Assembly: GCA_026391995.1 (NCBI GenBank)
Contig: JAPLCY010000369.1
Span: 1 to 7,764, forward strand
Reading direction: 5' to 3'
Length of the DNA: 7,764 nt
From: Candidatus Auribacterota bacterium
GTDB taxonomy: Bacteria; Auribacterota; Tritonobacteria; UBA1439
Both the position numbers and the translations under genes were made by a program. Shown piece by piece: positions 1-5,806 of this stretch. The notes under the pieces were generated by a model. That model saw only the letters and a program-made list of their open reading frames with translations. It was not told the origin of the DNA and did not search any database. The stretch's first letter is position 1. Each line of letters starts with the position of its first letter.

Positions 1-2
1 CC

Positions 3-377
3 GTCAGAATCGCCCCCGACAGCCGCGTGCTCCTCCGGGACAGCAACCATCCCTTCACGCATGTGGGGATTGGGTATTTCCTTGAAATGTTCGCGAAGAA
101 CATGGCGCGCGCGCACGCGCGCCGGGAGGGCTGGCTCATCGACCACGGGAAGGGCTCCGTCAGTGGCCGGGCGGTTCGCATCATCCAGGGGGTTCTTCCC
201 CGCGAGAGGGACAAGGGATACTATTGCTATCGGTGCGTGGCCTCGTTCGACAGCGAGAGCGGCCTCCCGATACGGATGGAAATCTACAACTGGGATGATC
301 GGCTTGCCGAGGAGTACCGGTACGAGGATCTGGAGCTGAATGAGGGGGTGGAGGAAGAGGAGTTTGAGAAGATTTAA
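3..377 (+). CDS. DUF1571-type protein, C-terminal part (5' end outside window)
   Basis: The reading frame is open to the left edge (first whole codon at base 3), so the gene begins outside the window; the GTG at 27 is an internal Val, not a convincing start. The 124 visible residues end with a pattern I recognise from DUF1571 proteins of Planctomycetes and related bacteria: a Cys-containing strand (YYCYRC), FDSESGLPIRMEIYNWDD, then a Tyr-rich EEYRYEDLELNEG segment and an acidic tail. In that family this end follows a LolA-like beta-structure and the proteins are usually exported; no signal peptide can be checked here. The biochemical role of DUF1571 is unknown. It ends in TAA and converges on trpD with only 3 nt between the two stop codons, leaving no room for a separate terminator. 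The family call is by eye; that this is a real gene is fairly certain. Confidence 0.7.
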   Translation, partial: VRIAPDSRVLLRDSNHPFTHVGIGYFLEMFAKNMARAHARREGWLIDHGKGSVSGRAVRIIQGVLPRERDKGYYCYRCVASFDSESGLPIRMEIYNWDDRLAEEYRYEDLELNEGVEEEEFEKI

Positions 378-380
378 TTT

Positions 381-1487
381 TTAACGGTTGCTTTCCTTGG
401 CGAGCTCCCCAAGTTTTTGAAGCGCCCCGCCGCTTTCGAGGGCGGCGCGCGCACGATCCATGCCGTCCGGCATGGTATCCACGAGCCCCGCGGCATAGAG
501 CCCCGCGGCCGCGTTCGCGAGGCAGATGTCGCGGCGGGGGCCCCGGTCACTTCCCTTCAGGATACTGGTGAGTATGGCGGCGTTCTCCGCCGGGCTCCCA
601 CCGCGGAGCTCGTCAAGAGAAGGCTTCTTGAGGTCGAGTGCTGCGGGATCAGTCGTGAGTCGGGTTACGCAGCCATGCGTGACCCGGAGGGCATGTGTCG
701 TGCCCACCGTGGACACCTCATCCATCCACAGGTGAGGCGCGCCGGCCTCCCCGCAGACTACCAGCGCCCGTGGGAGCCCGAGGAGGGAGAGGGCGCGGGC
801 CACGGGTTCGAGCATATCGGGGTGGTAGACGCCCACGAGTTGGGCCGACACCGGAGCGGGGTTGCACAGCGGCCCGAGAAGGTTGAATACGGTGCAGAAC
901 GGGAGCGCATGCCGCACCGCCGCGACATTTCGCATGGCCGGATGATAGCGCGGGGCGAACATGAATCCGATGCCGGTCCGCCGGATGCAGCGCGCCACGG
1001 CATCGGCTGCGAGATCGATCCGCACGCCGAGGGATTCCAGGACATCTGCGCTGCCCGCGCGCGAGGTGCTCGCCCGGTTGCCGTGCTTGGCGATCGGCAT
1101 GCCGGCGGCAGCCATGATGAACATCGCACTGGTTGAGATATTGAAGAGGTGAAGCGCATCCCCGCCGGTGCCGCAGTTATCGGCGAGGATGCGAGAGTCG
1201 GGCTCGAACGTGATCCGGATGGATCGGGAGCGCATCACCCCTGCCATCGCCGCGAGCGCCTCGGGCGTGCAGGAGCCTGGTTGCGCGGCGCTGAGGAAGA
1301 GGGCGGTCTCATAGGGCCGGCTGGGCCCGCCGATCATAAGCTCCATGGCGCGCCCCGCATCGCGGGGAGTAAGTGGATCGCCGGCGAGAATTCGCCGGCC
1401 CACGGCGAGCAGTTCGGTCCATTCGCCCGCGGGGGGAGGGGGGAAGAGTTGCGGAAGATCGTTCTCCACGAATGCACGGTAGTCCAT
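381..1487 (-). CDS. trpD: anthranilate phosphoribosyltransferase
   Basis: TrpD transfers the phosphoribosyl group of PRPP to anthranilate, the second committed step of tryptophan synthesis, in the cytoplasm. Numbered from the longest frame (ATG at 1505, 374 codons), it has an N-terminal helical domain (about 30-105), the PRPP loop GTGGD (112-116), NIST (122-125), KHGNR (140-144), GSADVLESLG (151-160), the anthranilate-site stretch FAPRYHPAMRN (183-193), FNLLGPLCNP (207-216) and the metal-binding Asp-Glu pair (262-263). I prefer the ATG at codon 7 (1487): GGAGAGGG lies 8-9 nt before it, whereas the ATG at 1505 has no clear ribosome site. The product is then 368 residues, slightly longer than the usual ~340. 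Oddities: the usual Arg of the L-x-x-R-T-x-F-N segment is Cys (LPFCTVFN), and the KGET motif of the helical domain reads PGSCT. No other trp gene is in the window. A TrpD-like paralogue is possible, but the active-site motifs favour TrpD. Confidence 0.88.
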   Translation of the reverse strand: MDYRAFVENDLPQLFPPPPAGEWTELLAVGRRILAGDPLTPRDAGRAMELMIGGPSRPYETALFLSAAQPGSCTPEALAAMAGVMRSRSIRITFEPDSRILADNCGTGGDALHLFNISTSAMFIMAAAGMPIAKHGNRASTSRAGSADVLESLGVRIDLAADAVARCIRRTGIGFMFAPRYHPAMRNVAAVRHALPFCTVFNLLGPLCNPAPVSAQLVGVYHPDMLEPVARALSLLGLPRALVVCGEAGAPHLWMDEVSTVGTTHALRVTHGCVTRLTTDPAALDLKKPSLDELRGGSPAENAAILTSILKGSDRGPRRDICLANAAAGLYAAGLVDTMPDGMDRARAALESGGALQKLGELAKESNR

Positions 1488-1519
1488 CTGTTGAACCCTC
1501 TCCATGATACTTCACCACA

Positions 1520-1539
1520 GCATATAGCATAAGATATGC
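1520..1539. promoter_or_regulatory. AT-rich inverted repeat upstream of trpD
   Basis: GCATAT and ATATGC form perfect 6-bp arms around an 8-nt spacer, 33-52 bases upstream of the preferred trpD ATG. On the minus strand it contains TATGCT- and TATATG-like -10 elements, so a protein bound here could cover the trpD promoter. I see no convincing -35 and no trp leader peptide. An operator role is inference. Confidence 0.3.
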
Positions 1540-1598
1540 CGTTGCCGCACCTGATTTTTCTGATCCGCCTGAACACATGGCCACGCCGGCGCAACCGT

Positions 1599-1617
1599 TT
1601 CCACCTGCGAGGTGGAA
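1599..1617 (+). promoter_or_regulatory. stem-loop that can occlude a ribosome binding site
   Basis: TTCCACCT and AGGTGGAA are perfect 8-bp arms around a 3-nt GCG loop. The 3' arm contains GAGGTGG, the best Shine-Dalgarno match for the ATG at 1619, so in RNA the 5' arm (CCACCT) pairs with it directly. A second dyad, AACATG (1616-1621) with CATGTT (1631-1636), overlaps by two bases and includes the ATG itself. As DNA, the same palindrome could be an operator in this divergent region. There is no U-run on either strand, so it is not a terminator. Confidence 0.45.
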
Positions 1618-1618
1618 C

Positions 1619-2044
1619 ATGCCAATCCCCCATGTTTGGTTGCGCGGCCGCAATGGAGCTGGTAGGGTATACGGCGTGAACACCGACACGAAAAGCACGG
1701 CTGATCGCCAGCGCGAGGATACGCTTGTTGAGGAGATCGAGCAGTTCAAGCGGGAGAAGGAGCGGGTCCGGGCGATCGTCGGGAGGATCGGAGGCGTCCC
1801 CACCTTCAGGGACAAACTCTTCAATGTTCTTTTCAGCATAGGTGTTGCCGCCTGTTTCGCGATATCAATCGCGACCCATGGGAGGCTTGTGCTGCCGATG
1901 ATCGAGATCGGCGTGGTGCTTATATCGGTAAAGATCATCTACCTGCTGCACACCTACTCGCGGCAGATGCACTTCATGTTCTGGGTGCTCTCCTCGATAG
2001 AGTGGAAGTTGAATGAAATGGCGAAGCATCCGGGGGAACGATGA
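1619..2044 (+). CDS. small two-helix membrane protein of unknown function
   Basis: I do not recognise a family. From the ATG at 1619 the product has 141 residues. A charged, probably coiled-coil stretch (about 40-75, EEIEQFKREKERVRAIV) is followed by two hydrophobic segments: KLFNVLFSIGVAACFAISIA and, after a short RL turn, VLPMIEIGVVLISVKIIYLL. The C-terminus is amphipathic (FWVLSSIEWKLNEMAKH). This predicts a small inner-membrane hairpin. The start is uncertain: ATG 1619 has GAGGTGG just upstream, while GTG 1676 (122 residues) has a weaker AGGG site but begins where G/C at third codon positions rises. A longer frame from ATG 1577 lacks a ribosome site. The TGA stop overlaps the next gene's ATG (ATGA, 2041-2044), implying translational coupling to the lipoprotein and therefore a shared transcript. 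Confidence 0.65.
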   Translation: MPIPHVWLRGRNGAGRVYGVNTDTKSTADRQREDTLVEEIEQFKREKERVRAIVGRIGGVPTFRDKLFNVLFSIGVAACFAISIATHGRLVLPMIEIGVVLISVKIIYLLHTYSRQMHFMFWVLSSIEWKLNEMAKHPGER

Positions 2045-4845
2045 GAACACGCTGCGGGATGGCGATTGCCGTGCTGCTCCTCGCCGGCTGTGTGGCCTAC
2101 ACGCCGGAAGAGATCGTGCGGCCTCCCCGGAACGCCCGCGCCGCCCGACCGGAGGCCCCTCGCGAACGGGCAGTGGCGGTTCGCCCGGCGGCGACGCCCC
2201 TCGTCATCGAGGCGGTGTTGCTCCCCGGGCCGGATGGCACGCCACCGGAGGAAACGCCGGCGCGCCGCATGGACTATATCCGGGAGCTGAAGGAGTGCCA
2301 CGAGCTCGGGGCCTCCATTGTGCGCGTGCAGCCGATCGCCGCCGACAGCGGCATGGATGCCTACCGTTTCGACCGCAGCCTGGCCAACTATCGCGCGCTG
2401 ATCGGCGAGGTGCTCCAGGCAGCGCCCGATGTCATCATCGATCTCGACCTGGAGGGCGCGCCGCCCGACGTGCAGGAGTGGGCGCAGTGCAATGAGCGGA
2501 TCGAGCTCGCGACGTCCTTCGCGTGGGACCGCTCGTTCGTCGTCGCCTCAGGCAATGTCCCGCTCACAAAGATGAAGCACGCCATCGCCCGCGGGAAAAA
2601 TCTCCGTCTCGGTCTCCATGAGAGCACCGCATGGCCGTACAAGGGGAGGGCGACGAATCTCGACTATCTCAGGCAGGCGCTGGCCCTTGCGCGTGAGGCG
2701 GGGAGGGCCGTTGCGACACCGGCGGAGGCTCGCGCGCTGCTGAACATCCCGCCGCTCCGGCAGCTCTACCTTGTCCCCTCCTCCGAAATGGTGGAGCGCG
2801 GGAAGCGGTTCTTCATGGACGCGATCATGCAGCCGATCCGGGAGCCGTTCAGGGCGTATCTGGTCGTCATTCCCCCCTCGGGGCAGCGGCGCTCGATGCT
2901 CAAGAGCGGGAAGATAGTGAGGGGGGTCCATCCGTTCGCCGGCGGGAAGGGATCGGAGTGGCTCGCGTACAAGACGCTGATCAACACGACCCTGAAGCCC
3001 GACCTGTCGAAGGGAGAGTACACCTTCTATCTCGGGTTGTTCTCGCCCCGGGCGCTGGTACGCCCCGGGCATGAGACGGCGATCACGAAATCGTCGATCA
3101 CCGTGGAGTGTGAGTTCTTGTTCTGGACGAAGGCTTTCATCCCCACGCTGAAGGAAGATCCCGCTGACGCGGAGATCGTCAGTCACATGCTCATGATACG
3201 CGCCGGGATGATGCGCAAGCTCGGCGCGGGGATCTATACGTACCTTCCCCTCGGGTGGCGCGCGATCAGGAAGGTGGAGGGGATCGTCCGCGAGGAGATG
3301 GACCGCGCGGGCGCCCAGGAGCTTCTTCTCCCCATTCTGAGTCCGGCGGAGCTCTGGCGTGAAAGCGGCCGCTGGTCCGAGTATGGCAAGGAGATGATGC
3401 GGCTGAAAGACCGGAATGAGAGGGAGTTCGCGCTCGGCCCCACGCACGAGGAGGTCATCACGGGCACGGTCCGGGGCGAGGTGCGCTCCTACCGGGAGCT
3501 CCCGGTCTGCCTCTATCAGATTCAAACAAAGTTCCGGGACGAAGTGCGGCCCCGCTTCGGCGTGATGCGCGGGCGTGAGTTTACGATGAAGGACGCCTAC
3601 TCGTTCCACCGCGATCCCGCCTCGCTCGACGACTACTATAAGATAATGCACGAGGCATACACGCGCATCTTCCGGCGCTGCGGCCTTGACTTCAGGGCGG
3701 TGCTGGCCGATGCCGGGATCATGGGGGGCAAAGTCACGCACGAATTCATGGTGCTGGCGGCGTCGGGGGAGTCGGTCGTGCTCTCCTGTCCCGCACAGGG
3801 CTGCGGCTACGCCGCCACCACGGACACGGCGTCGGGTGCCATACCCGCGTGCGCGGTGGCGGGGGATGAGCCTCTGCGGGAGGTCCACACGCCGGGGCGG
3901 AAGACGGTCGAGGAGGTCACGGCGTTTCTCAAGGTGGGGCCCGAGTGTGTGATCAAGACGCTTATCTACGAAGCGGCGGGCGCGCCGGTCGCAGTGCTCA
4001 TCCGTGGCGACAGGGATGTGAACGAGGCTAAACTCCAGAACGCGCTCGCGTGCATCAACATCGCCCTCGCCGACGAGGCGGTCATACGCCGCACAACCGG
4101 CGCCGGGCTCGGTTTCGCCGGGCCGGTGGGCCTCAGGGGGATACGCGTGATCGCCGATCACACGGTGAAAGGGATCACGGGGGGCGTCACCGGGGCCAAC
4201 AAGACCGACTATCACCTGACCGGTGTGCGCGAGGGGCGCGATTTTACTGTCTCCGGGTATCACGACCTGGCGCTCAATCGCGAGGGGGACGGCTGCCCCC
4301 GCTGCGGCGCGGCGCTCACGGCCTACCGGGGGATTGAGGTGGGGCAGATCTTCAAGCTCGGCACTAAATACAGCGAATCGATGCAGGCGGTTTTCACTGA
4401 TGAGGATGGTGCCGCGAAGCCGTTTGTCATGGGGTGCTACGGTATCGGGATTACCAGGACGGTTGCCGCGGCGATCGAGCAGCATCACGACAGGGATGGA
4501 ATCATCTGGCCCCTCTCGATCGCCCCGTACCATGTGGAGATCATCCCGATGAACGTCGGCGACGAGGCGACGATGAAGGTCGCGACGGATCTCTACGCGG
4601 CCCTCGGGCAGCGCGGGGTCGAGACGCTGCTTGACGACAGGGACGAGCGCCCGGGGGTCAAGTTCAAGGACGCCGACCTGGTTGGCATACCGTACAGGGT
4701 CGTTATCGGACCGAAGGGGCTCGCACAGGGGAAGGTCGAGCTCAAGTCGCGCGGCTCAAAAGAGACGCAACTCCTGGCGCTGGAGGGGGCTGCTGAAGAG
4801 ATTGCACTGATGGTGAGAACGGCCCTGGATAAACTGGCCGGGTAG
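2041..4845 (+). CDS. continuous ORF: BKACE-like lipoprotein joined in frame to prolyl-tRNA synthetase
   Basis: Residues 1-17 are a lipoprotein signal ending in the lipobox LLAGC, so Cys17 would be lipidated. A Pro/Arg-rich linker (about 24-50) follows. Residues 52-236 resemble BKACE (DUF849, beta-keto acid cleavage enzyme): an opening TPLVIEAV, GASIV (90-94), and at the end NLRLGL...GRATNLDYLRQA...GRAVATPAEARALLNI (187-236). The family's His-x-His metal pair is Arg95/Gln97, and the Glu of its GLED motif is His193. The middle of the TIM barrel, roughly 100 residues, appears missing. It is therefore probably a non-catalytic relic or binding domain. Residues 240-358 look like a beta-sandwich (PFRAYLVVIPPSG, EYTFYLGLF, SSITVECE), family unknown. 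From Leu360 the frame continues straight into a full ProRS. A lipid-anchored synthetase would be very unusual, so a lost stop (for example TGT at 3109 from TGA), a sequence error, or separate internal initiation are all possible. The start ATG 2041 is preceded by GGGGGA and overlaps the upstream stop. Confidence 0.6.
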   Translation: MRTRCGMAIAVLLLAGCVAYTPEEIVRPPRNARAARPEAPRERAVAVRPAATPLVIEAVLLPGPDGTPPEETPARRMDYIRELKECHELGASIVRVQPIAADSGMDAYRFDRSLANYRALIGEVLQAAPDVIIDLDLEGAPPDVQEWAQCNERIELATSFAWDRSFVVASGNVPLTKMKHAIARGKNLRLGLHESTAWPYKGRATNLDYLRQALALAREAGRAVATPAEARALLNIPPLRQLYLVPSSEMVERGKRFFMDAIMQPIREPFRAYLVVIPPSGQRRSMLKSGKIVRGVHPFAGGKGSEWLAYKTLINTTLKPDLSKGEYTFYLGLFSPRALVRPGHETAITKSSITVECEFLFWTKAFIPTLKEDPADAEIVSHMLMIRAGMMRKLGAGIYTYLPLGWRAIRKVEGIVREEMDRAGAQELLLPILSPAELWRESGRWSEYGKEMMRLKDRNEREFALGPTHEEVITGTVRGEVRSYRELPVCLYQIQTKFRDEVRPRFGVMRGREFTMKDAYSFHRDPASLDDYYKIMHEAYTRIFRRCGLDFRAVLADAGIMGGKVTHEFMVLAASGESVVLSCPAQGCGYAATTDTASGAIPACAVAGDEPLREVHTPGRKTVEEVTAFLKVGPECVIKTLIYEAAGAPVAVLIRGDRDVNEAKLQNALACINIALADEAVIRRTTGAGLGFAGPVGLRGIRVIADHTVKGITGGVTGANKTDYHLTGVREGRDFTVSGYHDLALNREGDGCPRCGAALTAYRGIEVGQIFKLGTKYSESMQAVFTDEDGAAKPFVMGCYGIGITRTVAAAIEQHHDRDGIIWPLSIAPYHVEIIPMNVGDEATMKVATDLYAALGQRGVETLLDDRDERPGVKFKDADLVGIPYRVVIGPKGLAQGKVELKSRGSKETQLLALEGAAEEIALMVRTALDKLAG
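3044..3070 (+). repeat. 10-bp direct repeat able to form a GC hairpin
   Basis: CGCCCCGGGC occurs at 3044-3053 and 3061-3070, 7 nt apart, inside the lipoprotein coding part (SPRALVRPG). The copies can also pair with each other through GCCC/GGGC, GGG/CCC and CG/CG with single-base bulges. It lies about 50 nt before the proS TTG. There is no U-run after it, so it is not an intrinsic terminator; it may be only a product of local GC-rich codon use. Confidence 0.5.
3118..4845 (+). CDS. proS: proline--tRNA ligase, bacterial type, from internal TTG
   Basis: ProRS activates proline with ATP and charges tRNA-Pro in the cytoplasm. Starting at TTG 3118, with GGAG (3105-3108) 9 nt upstream, the protein opens MFWTKAFIPTLKEDPADAE, where bacterial ProRS proteins normally start, and has 575 residues, the usual length. 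Seen in order: the TxE loop THE (109-111); class II motif 2, from FRDE through RGREFTMKDAYSF (139-163); the INS editing domain (about 224-405) with the IKTL lysine (280) that guards against mischarged Ala; a Cys-rich CPRCG element; motif 3, GCYGIGITR with Arg447 (439-447); and a C-terminal anticodon-binding domain (HVEIIPMNV onward). All catalytic landmarks are intact, so this is almost certainly the working enzyme. The same frame is open upstream into the lipoprotein domain, so it may also be made as a fusion. It converges on the BMC-P genes with 10 nt between stops. Confidence 0.93.
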   Translation: MFWTKAFIPTLKEDPADAEIVSHMLMIRAGMMRKLGAGIYTYLPLGWRAIRKVEGIVREEMDRAGAQELLLPILSPAELWRESGRWSEYGKEMMRLKDRNEREFALGPTHEEVITGTVRGEVRSYRELPVCLYQIQTKFRDEVRPRFGVMRGREFTMKDAYSFHRDPASLDDYYKIMHEAYTRIFRRCGLDFRAVLADAGIMGGKVTHEFMVLAASGESVVLSCPAQGCGYAATTDTASGAIPACAVAGDEPLREVHTPGRKTVEEVTAFLKVGPECVIKTLIYEAAGAPVAVLIRGDRDVNEAKLQNALACINIALADEAVIRRTTGAGLGFAGPVGLRGIRVIADHTVKGITGGVTGANKTDYHLTGVREGRDFTVSGYHDLALNREGDGCPRCGAALTAYRGIEVGQIFKLGTKYSESMQAVFTDEDGAAKPFVMGCYGIGITRTVAAAIEQHHDRDGIIWPLSIAPYHVEIIPMNVGDEATMKVATDLYAALGQRGVETLLDDRDERPGVKFKDADLVGIPYRVVIGPKGLAQGKVELKSRGSKETQLLALEGAAEEIALMVRTALDKLAG

Positions 4846-4855
4846 CGTCGTTAAA

Positions 4856-5140
4856 TTACTTTTTGGGATTTGATTCGATGTCAATCGAATCAATAAAGCC
4901 CACGATGACGGCGCGGACGCAGCCGTCGGCCCAGTCCAGCACCAGCCGGGCGGAGTTTCCCTCATCCACGAATAGCACCCTGTCTCCGGGGCCCGCGCAG
5001 ACGGTATCCACGGCGACGACCGGCGCCTCGGCCTTTTTCCCGTAGGGGTCTTCGGGGCGGACAAGGAGAAGTTTCCGGCCGTTATATCCCTCGTTTTTCA
5101 ATGTCGCCACCACCGTGCCTATCACCGTGCCGATCTTCAT
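4856..5140 (-). CDS. BMC-P vertex protein, EutN/CcmL family (third of trio)
   Basis: BMC-P proteins form pentamers that cap the vertices of bacterial microcompartments. The 94 residues match the whole single-domain fold: the opening MKIGTVIGTVVATLKNEGY, the strand KLLLVRP (23-29), VVAVDTVCAGPGDRVLF (41-57), the family signature GNSAR (61-65, usually GSSAR) and the closing AVIVGFIDSIDI (77-88). Length is normal (about 85-100). Its ATG overlaps the TGA of the preceding BMC-P gene (ATGA on the minus strand, 5137-5140), so the two are translationally coupled. It is the most canonical of the three and probably the main vertex protein. Its last codons carry a perfect 10-bp inverted repeat. The specific type of compartment cannot be told from vertex proteins alone. 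Confidence 0.92.
   Translation of the reverse strand: MKIGTVIGTVVATLKNEGYNGRKLLLVRPEDPYGKKAEAPVVAVDTVCAGPGDRVLFVDEGNSARLVLDWADGCVRAVIVGFIDSIDIESNPKK
4870..4893. repeat. perfect 10-bp inverted repeat in BMC-P 3' end
   Basis: TTGATTCGAT (4870-4879) and ATCGAATCAA (4884-4893) are perfect complements around a 4-nt loop. The repeat lies within the last codons of the third BMC-P gene (residues IDSIDIES) and 24 nt past the proS stop on the opposite strand, so it would fold in transcripts from both sides. Neither strand shows a U-run after it, so it is not a classical intrinsic terminator; it might stabilise or mark the 3' end of one or both converging messages. Confidence 0.6.
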
Positions 5141-5409
5141 CTCGTATTCCTGCTTACCATATCGATGATGCCGATAATCGCGGCGTCCGAGGGGTTGAAT
5201 GGTTCGGGCAGCGGCAGCGAGGCCTCCCGTCCCCCGATGAAGAAGACGGTTTCGCCGGGGCCCGACTGTTGCGTGTCACACGCGACAACGGGCTCACCGG
5301 ACGGTTTCCCGTCCTCGTCGAGCGGCTGGACGAGGAGCAGTTTCACTCCGGTGAGTGACTCAACCTTGCGCGTGGCGACCACGGTTCCTATTACTTTACC
5401 AATTTTCAT
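5137..5409 (-). CDS. BMC-P vertex protein, EutN/CcmL family (second of trio)
   Basis: The 90-residue single-domain BMC-P protein shows MKIGKVIGTVVATRKVESLTG, KLLLVQPLD (23-31), EPVVACDTQQSGPGETVFF (39-57) and AAIIGIIDMV (76-85). The GSSAR signature is altered to GGREASLPLPEP (59-70), so it is a diverged paralogue, perhaps occupying a subset of vertices. The ATG at 5409 is chosen because it aligns with the conserved MKIG start; the frame is open upstream, but those residues are a shadow of the first BMC-P gene. No Shine-Dalgarno is visible in the 17-nt gap after the first gene's stop, which holds a tandem 7-mer (AACTTAG twice on the plus strand, 5417-5430). Translation may depend on coupling to the upstream gene. 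Its own stop overlaps the next ATG. Confidence 0.9.
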   Translation of the reverse strand: MKIGKVIGTVVATRKVESLTGVKLLLVQPLDEDGKPSGEPVVACDTQQSGPGETVFFIGGREASLPLPEPFNPSDAAIIGIIDMVSRNTR

Positions 5410-5426
5410 GGTGTATAACTTAGAAC

Positions 5427-5717
5427 TTAGTGTTTGACCCTGAACTCTTTGCCCCCGACTTCCCATGTGTCCACGATCGCCATCACGATGCCGTCGACCG
5501 GCTTCTTGTCGGTGGGGGCGGTCTGGCGGCAGGAGCTCCCCTCGGCGTAGAGGACGACATCGCCCGTGCCCGCCTGGACCACGTCGACGGCGACGACGTA
5601 GTTGTTGAGCGGCTTGTCGGTATGCGAGAGCTGCTGCACGAGGAGCAGCTTCAGCCCCTTGATGCTCTCGCTTTTCTGCGTGGAGACGACCGTCCCCACG
5701 ACCTTGCCGAGTTGCAT
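5427..5717 (-). CDS. BMC-P vertex protein, EutN/CcmL family (first of trio)
   Basis: The 96-residue BMC-P protein has MQLGKVVGTVVSTQKSESIKG, KLLLVQQL (23-30), NYVVAVDVVQAGTGDVVLYAEGSSCRQ (39-65; the signature is GSSCR instead of GSSAR) and DGIVMAIVDTW (75-85). The C-terminal tail (EVGGKEFRVKH) is longer than in its neighbours. The ATG at 5717 matches the conserved family start and has purine-rich GGGCGGAAG just upstream; the in-frame extension to 5873 runs through promoter-like DNA and shows no homology. This is the first gene of a three-gene minus-strand operon. Three different BMC-P paralogues in one operon are typical of some complex compartments, including planctomycete/verrucomicrobial ones, where they sit with hexamer (BMC-H) genes and enzymes. 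None of those is present here. Confidence 0.9.
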   Translation of the reverse strand: MQLGKVVGTVVSTQKSESIKGLKLLLVQQLSHTDKPLNNYVVAVDVVQAGTGDVVLYAEGSSCRQTAPTDKKPVDGIVMAIVDTWEVGGKEFRVKH

Positions 5718-5781
5718 GCGCTTCCGCCCTTTCCCTGTCTTCCGACTCTCTCGGTACCACCCGCGTGACCACGATGGTCTC

Positions 5782-5798
5782 TTCCGGACCTGCCGGAA
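5782..5798. promoter_or_regulatory. operator-like dyad at the BMC-P transcription start
   Basis: TTCCGG (5782-5787) and CCGGAA (5793-5798) are perfect 6-bp arms around 5 nt. They fall at about +2 to +19 relative to the start predicted from the promoter at 5807-5834. This position suits a repressor site, or a hairpin at the 5' end of the mRNA. The regulator is not in the window. Confidence 0.35.
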
Positions 5799-5806
5799 CG
5801 AAACCC

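Noticed and set aside
417..1136. Plus-strand open frame of 239 codons across trpD
   Set aside because: Antisense to conserved TrpD motifs, no recognisable domain, no ribosome site; shadow.
2548..4533. Long open frame (661 codons) on the minus strand across proS
   Set aside because: It is antisense to a full ProRS with intact motifs, is rich in Arg/His/Pro low-complexity, and shows no family features; a GC-rich shadow.
5417..5430. Tandem AACTTAG repeat between the first and second BMC-P genes
   Set aside because: Only two 7-nt copies; most likely chance or small slippage, no array or CRISPR-like organisation.
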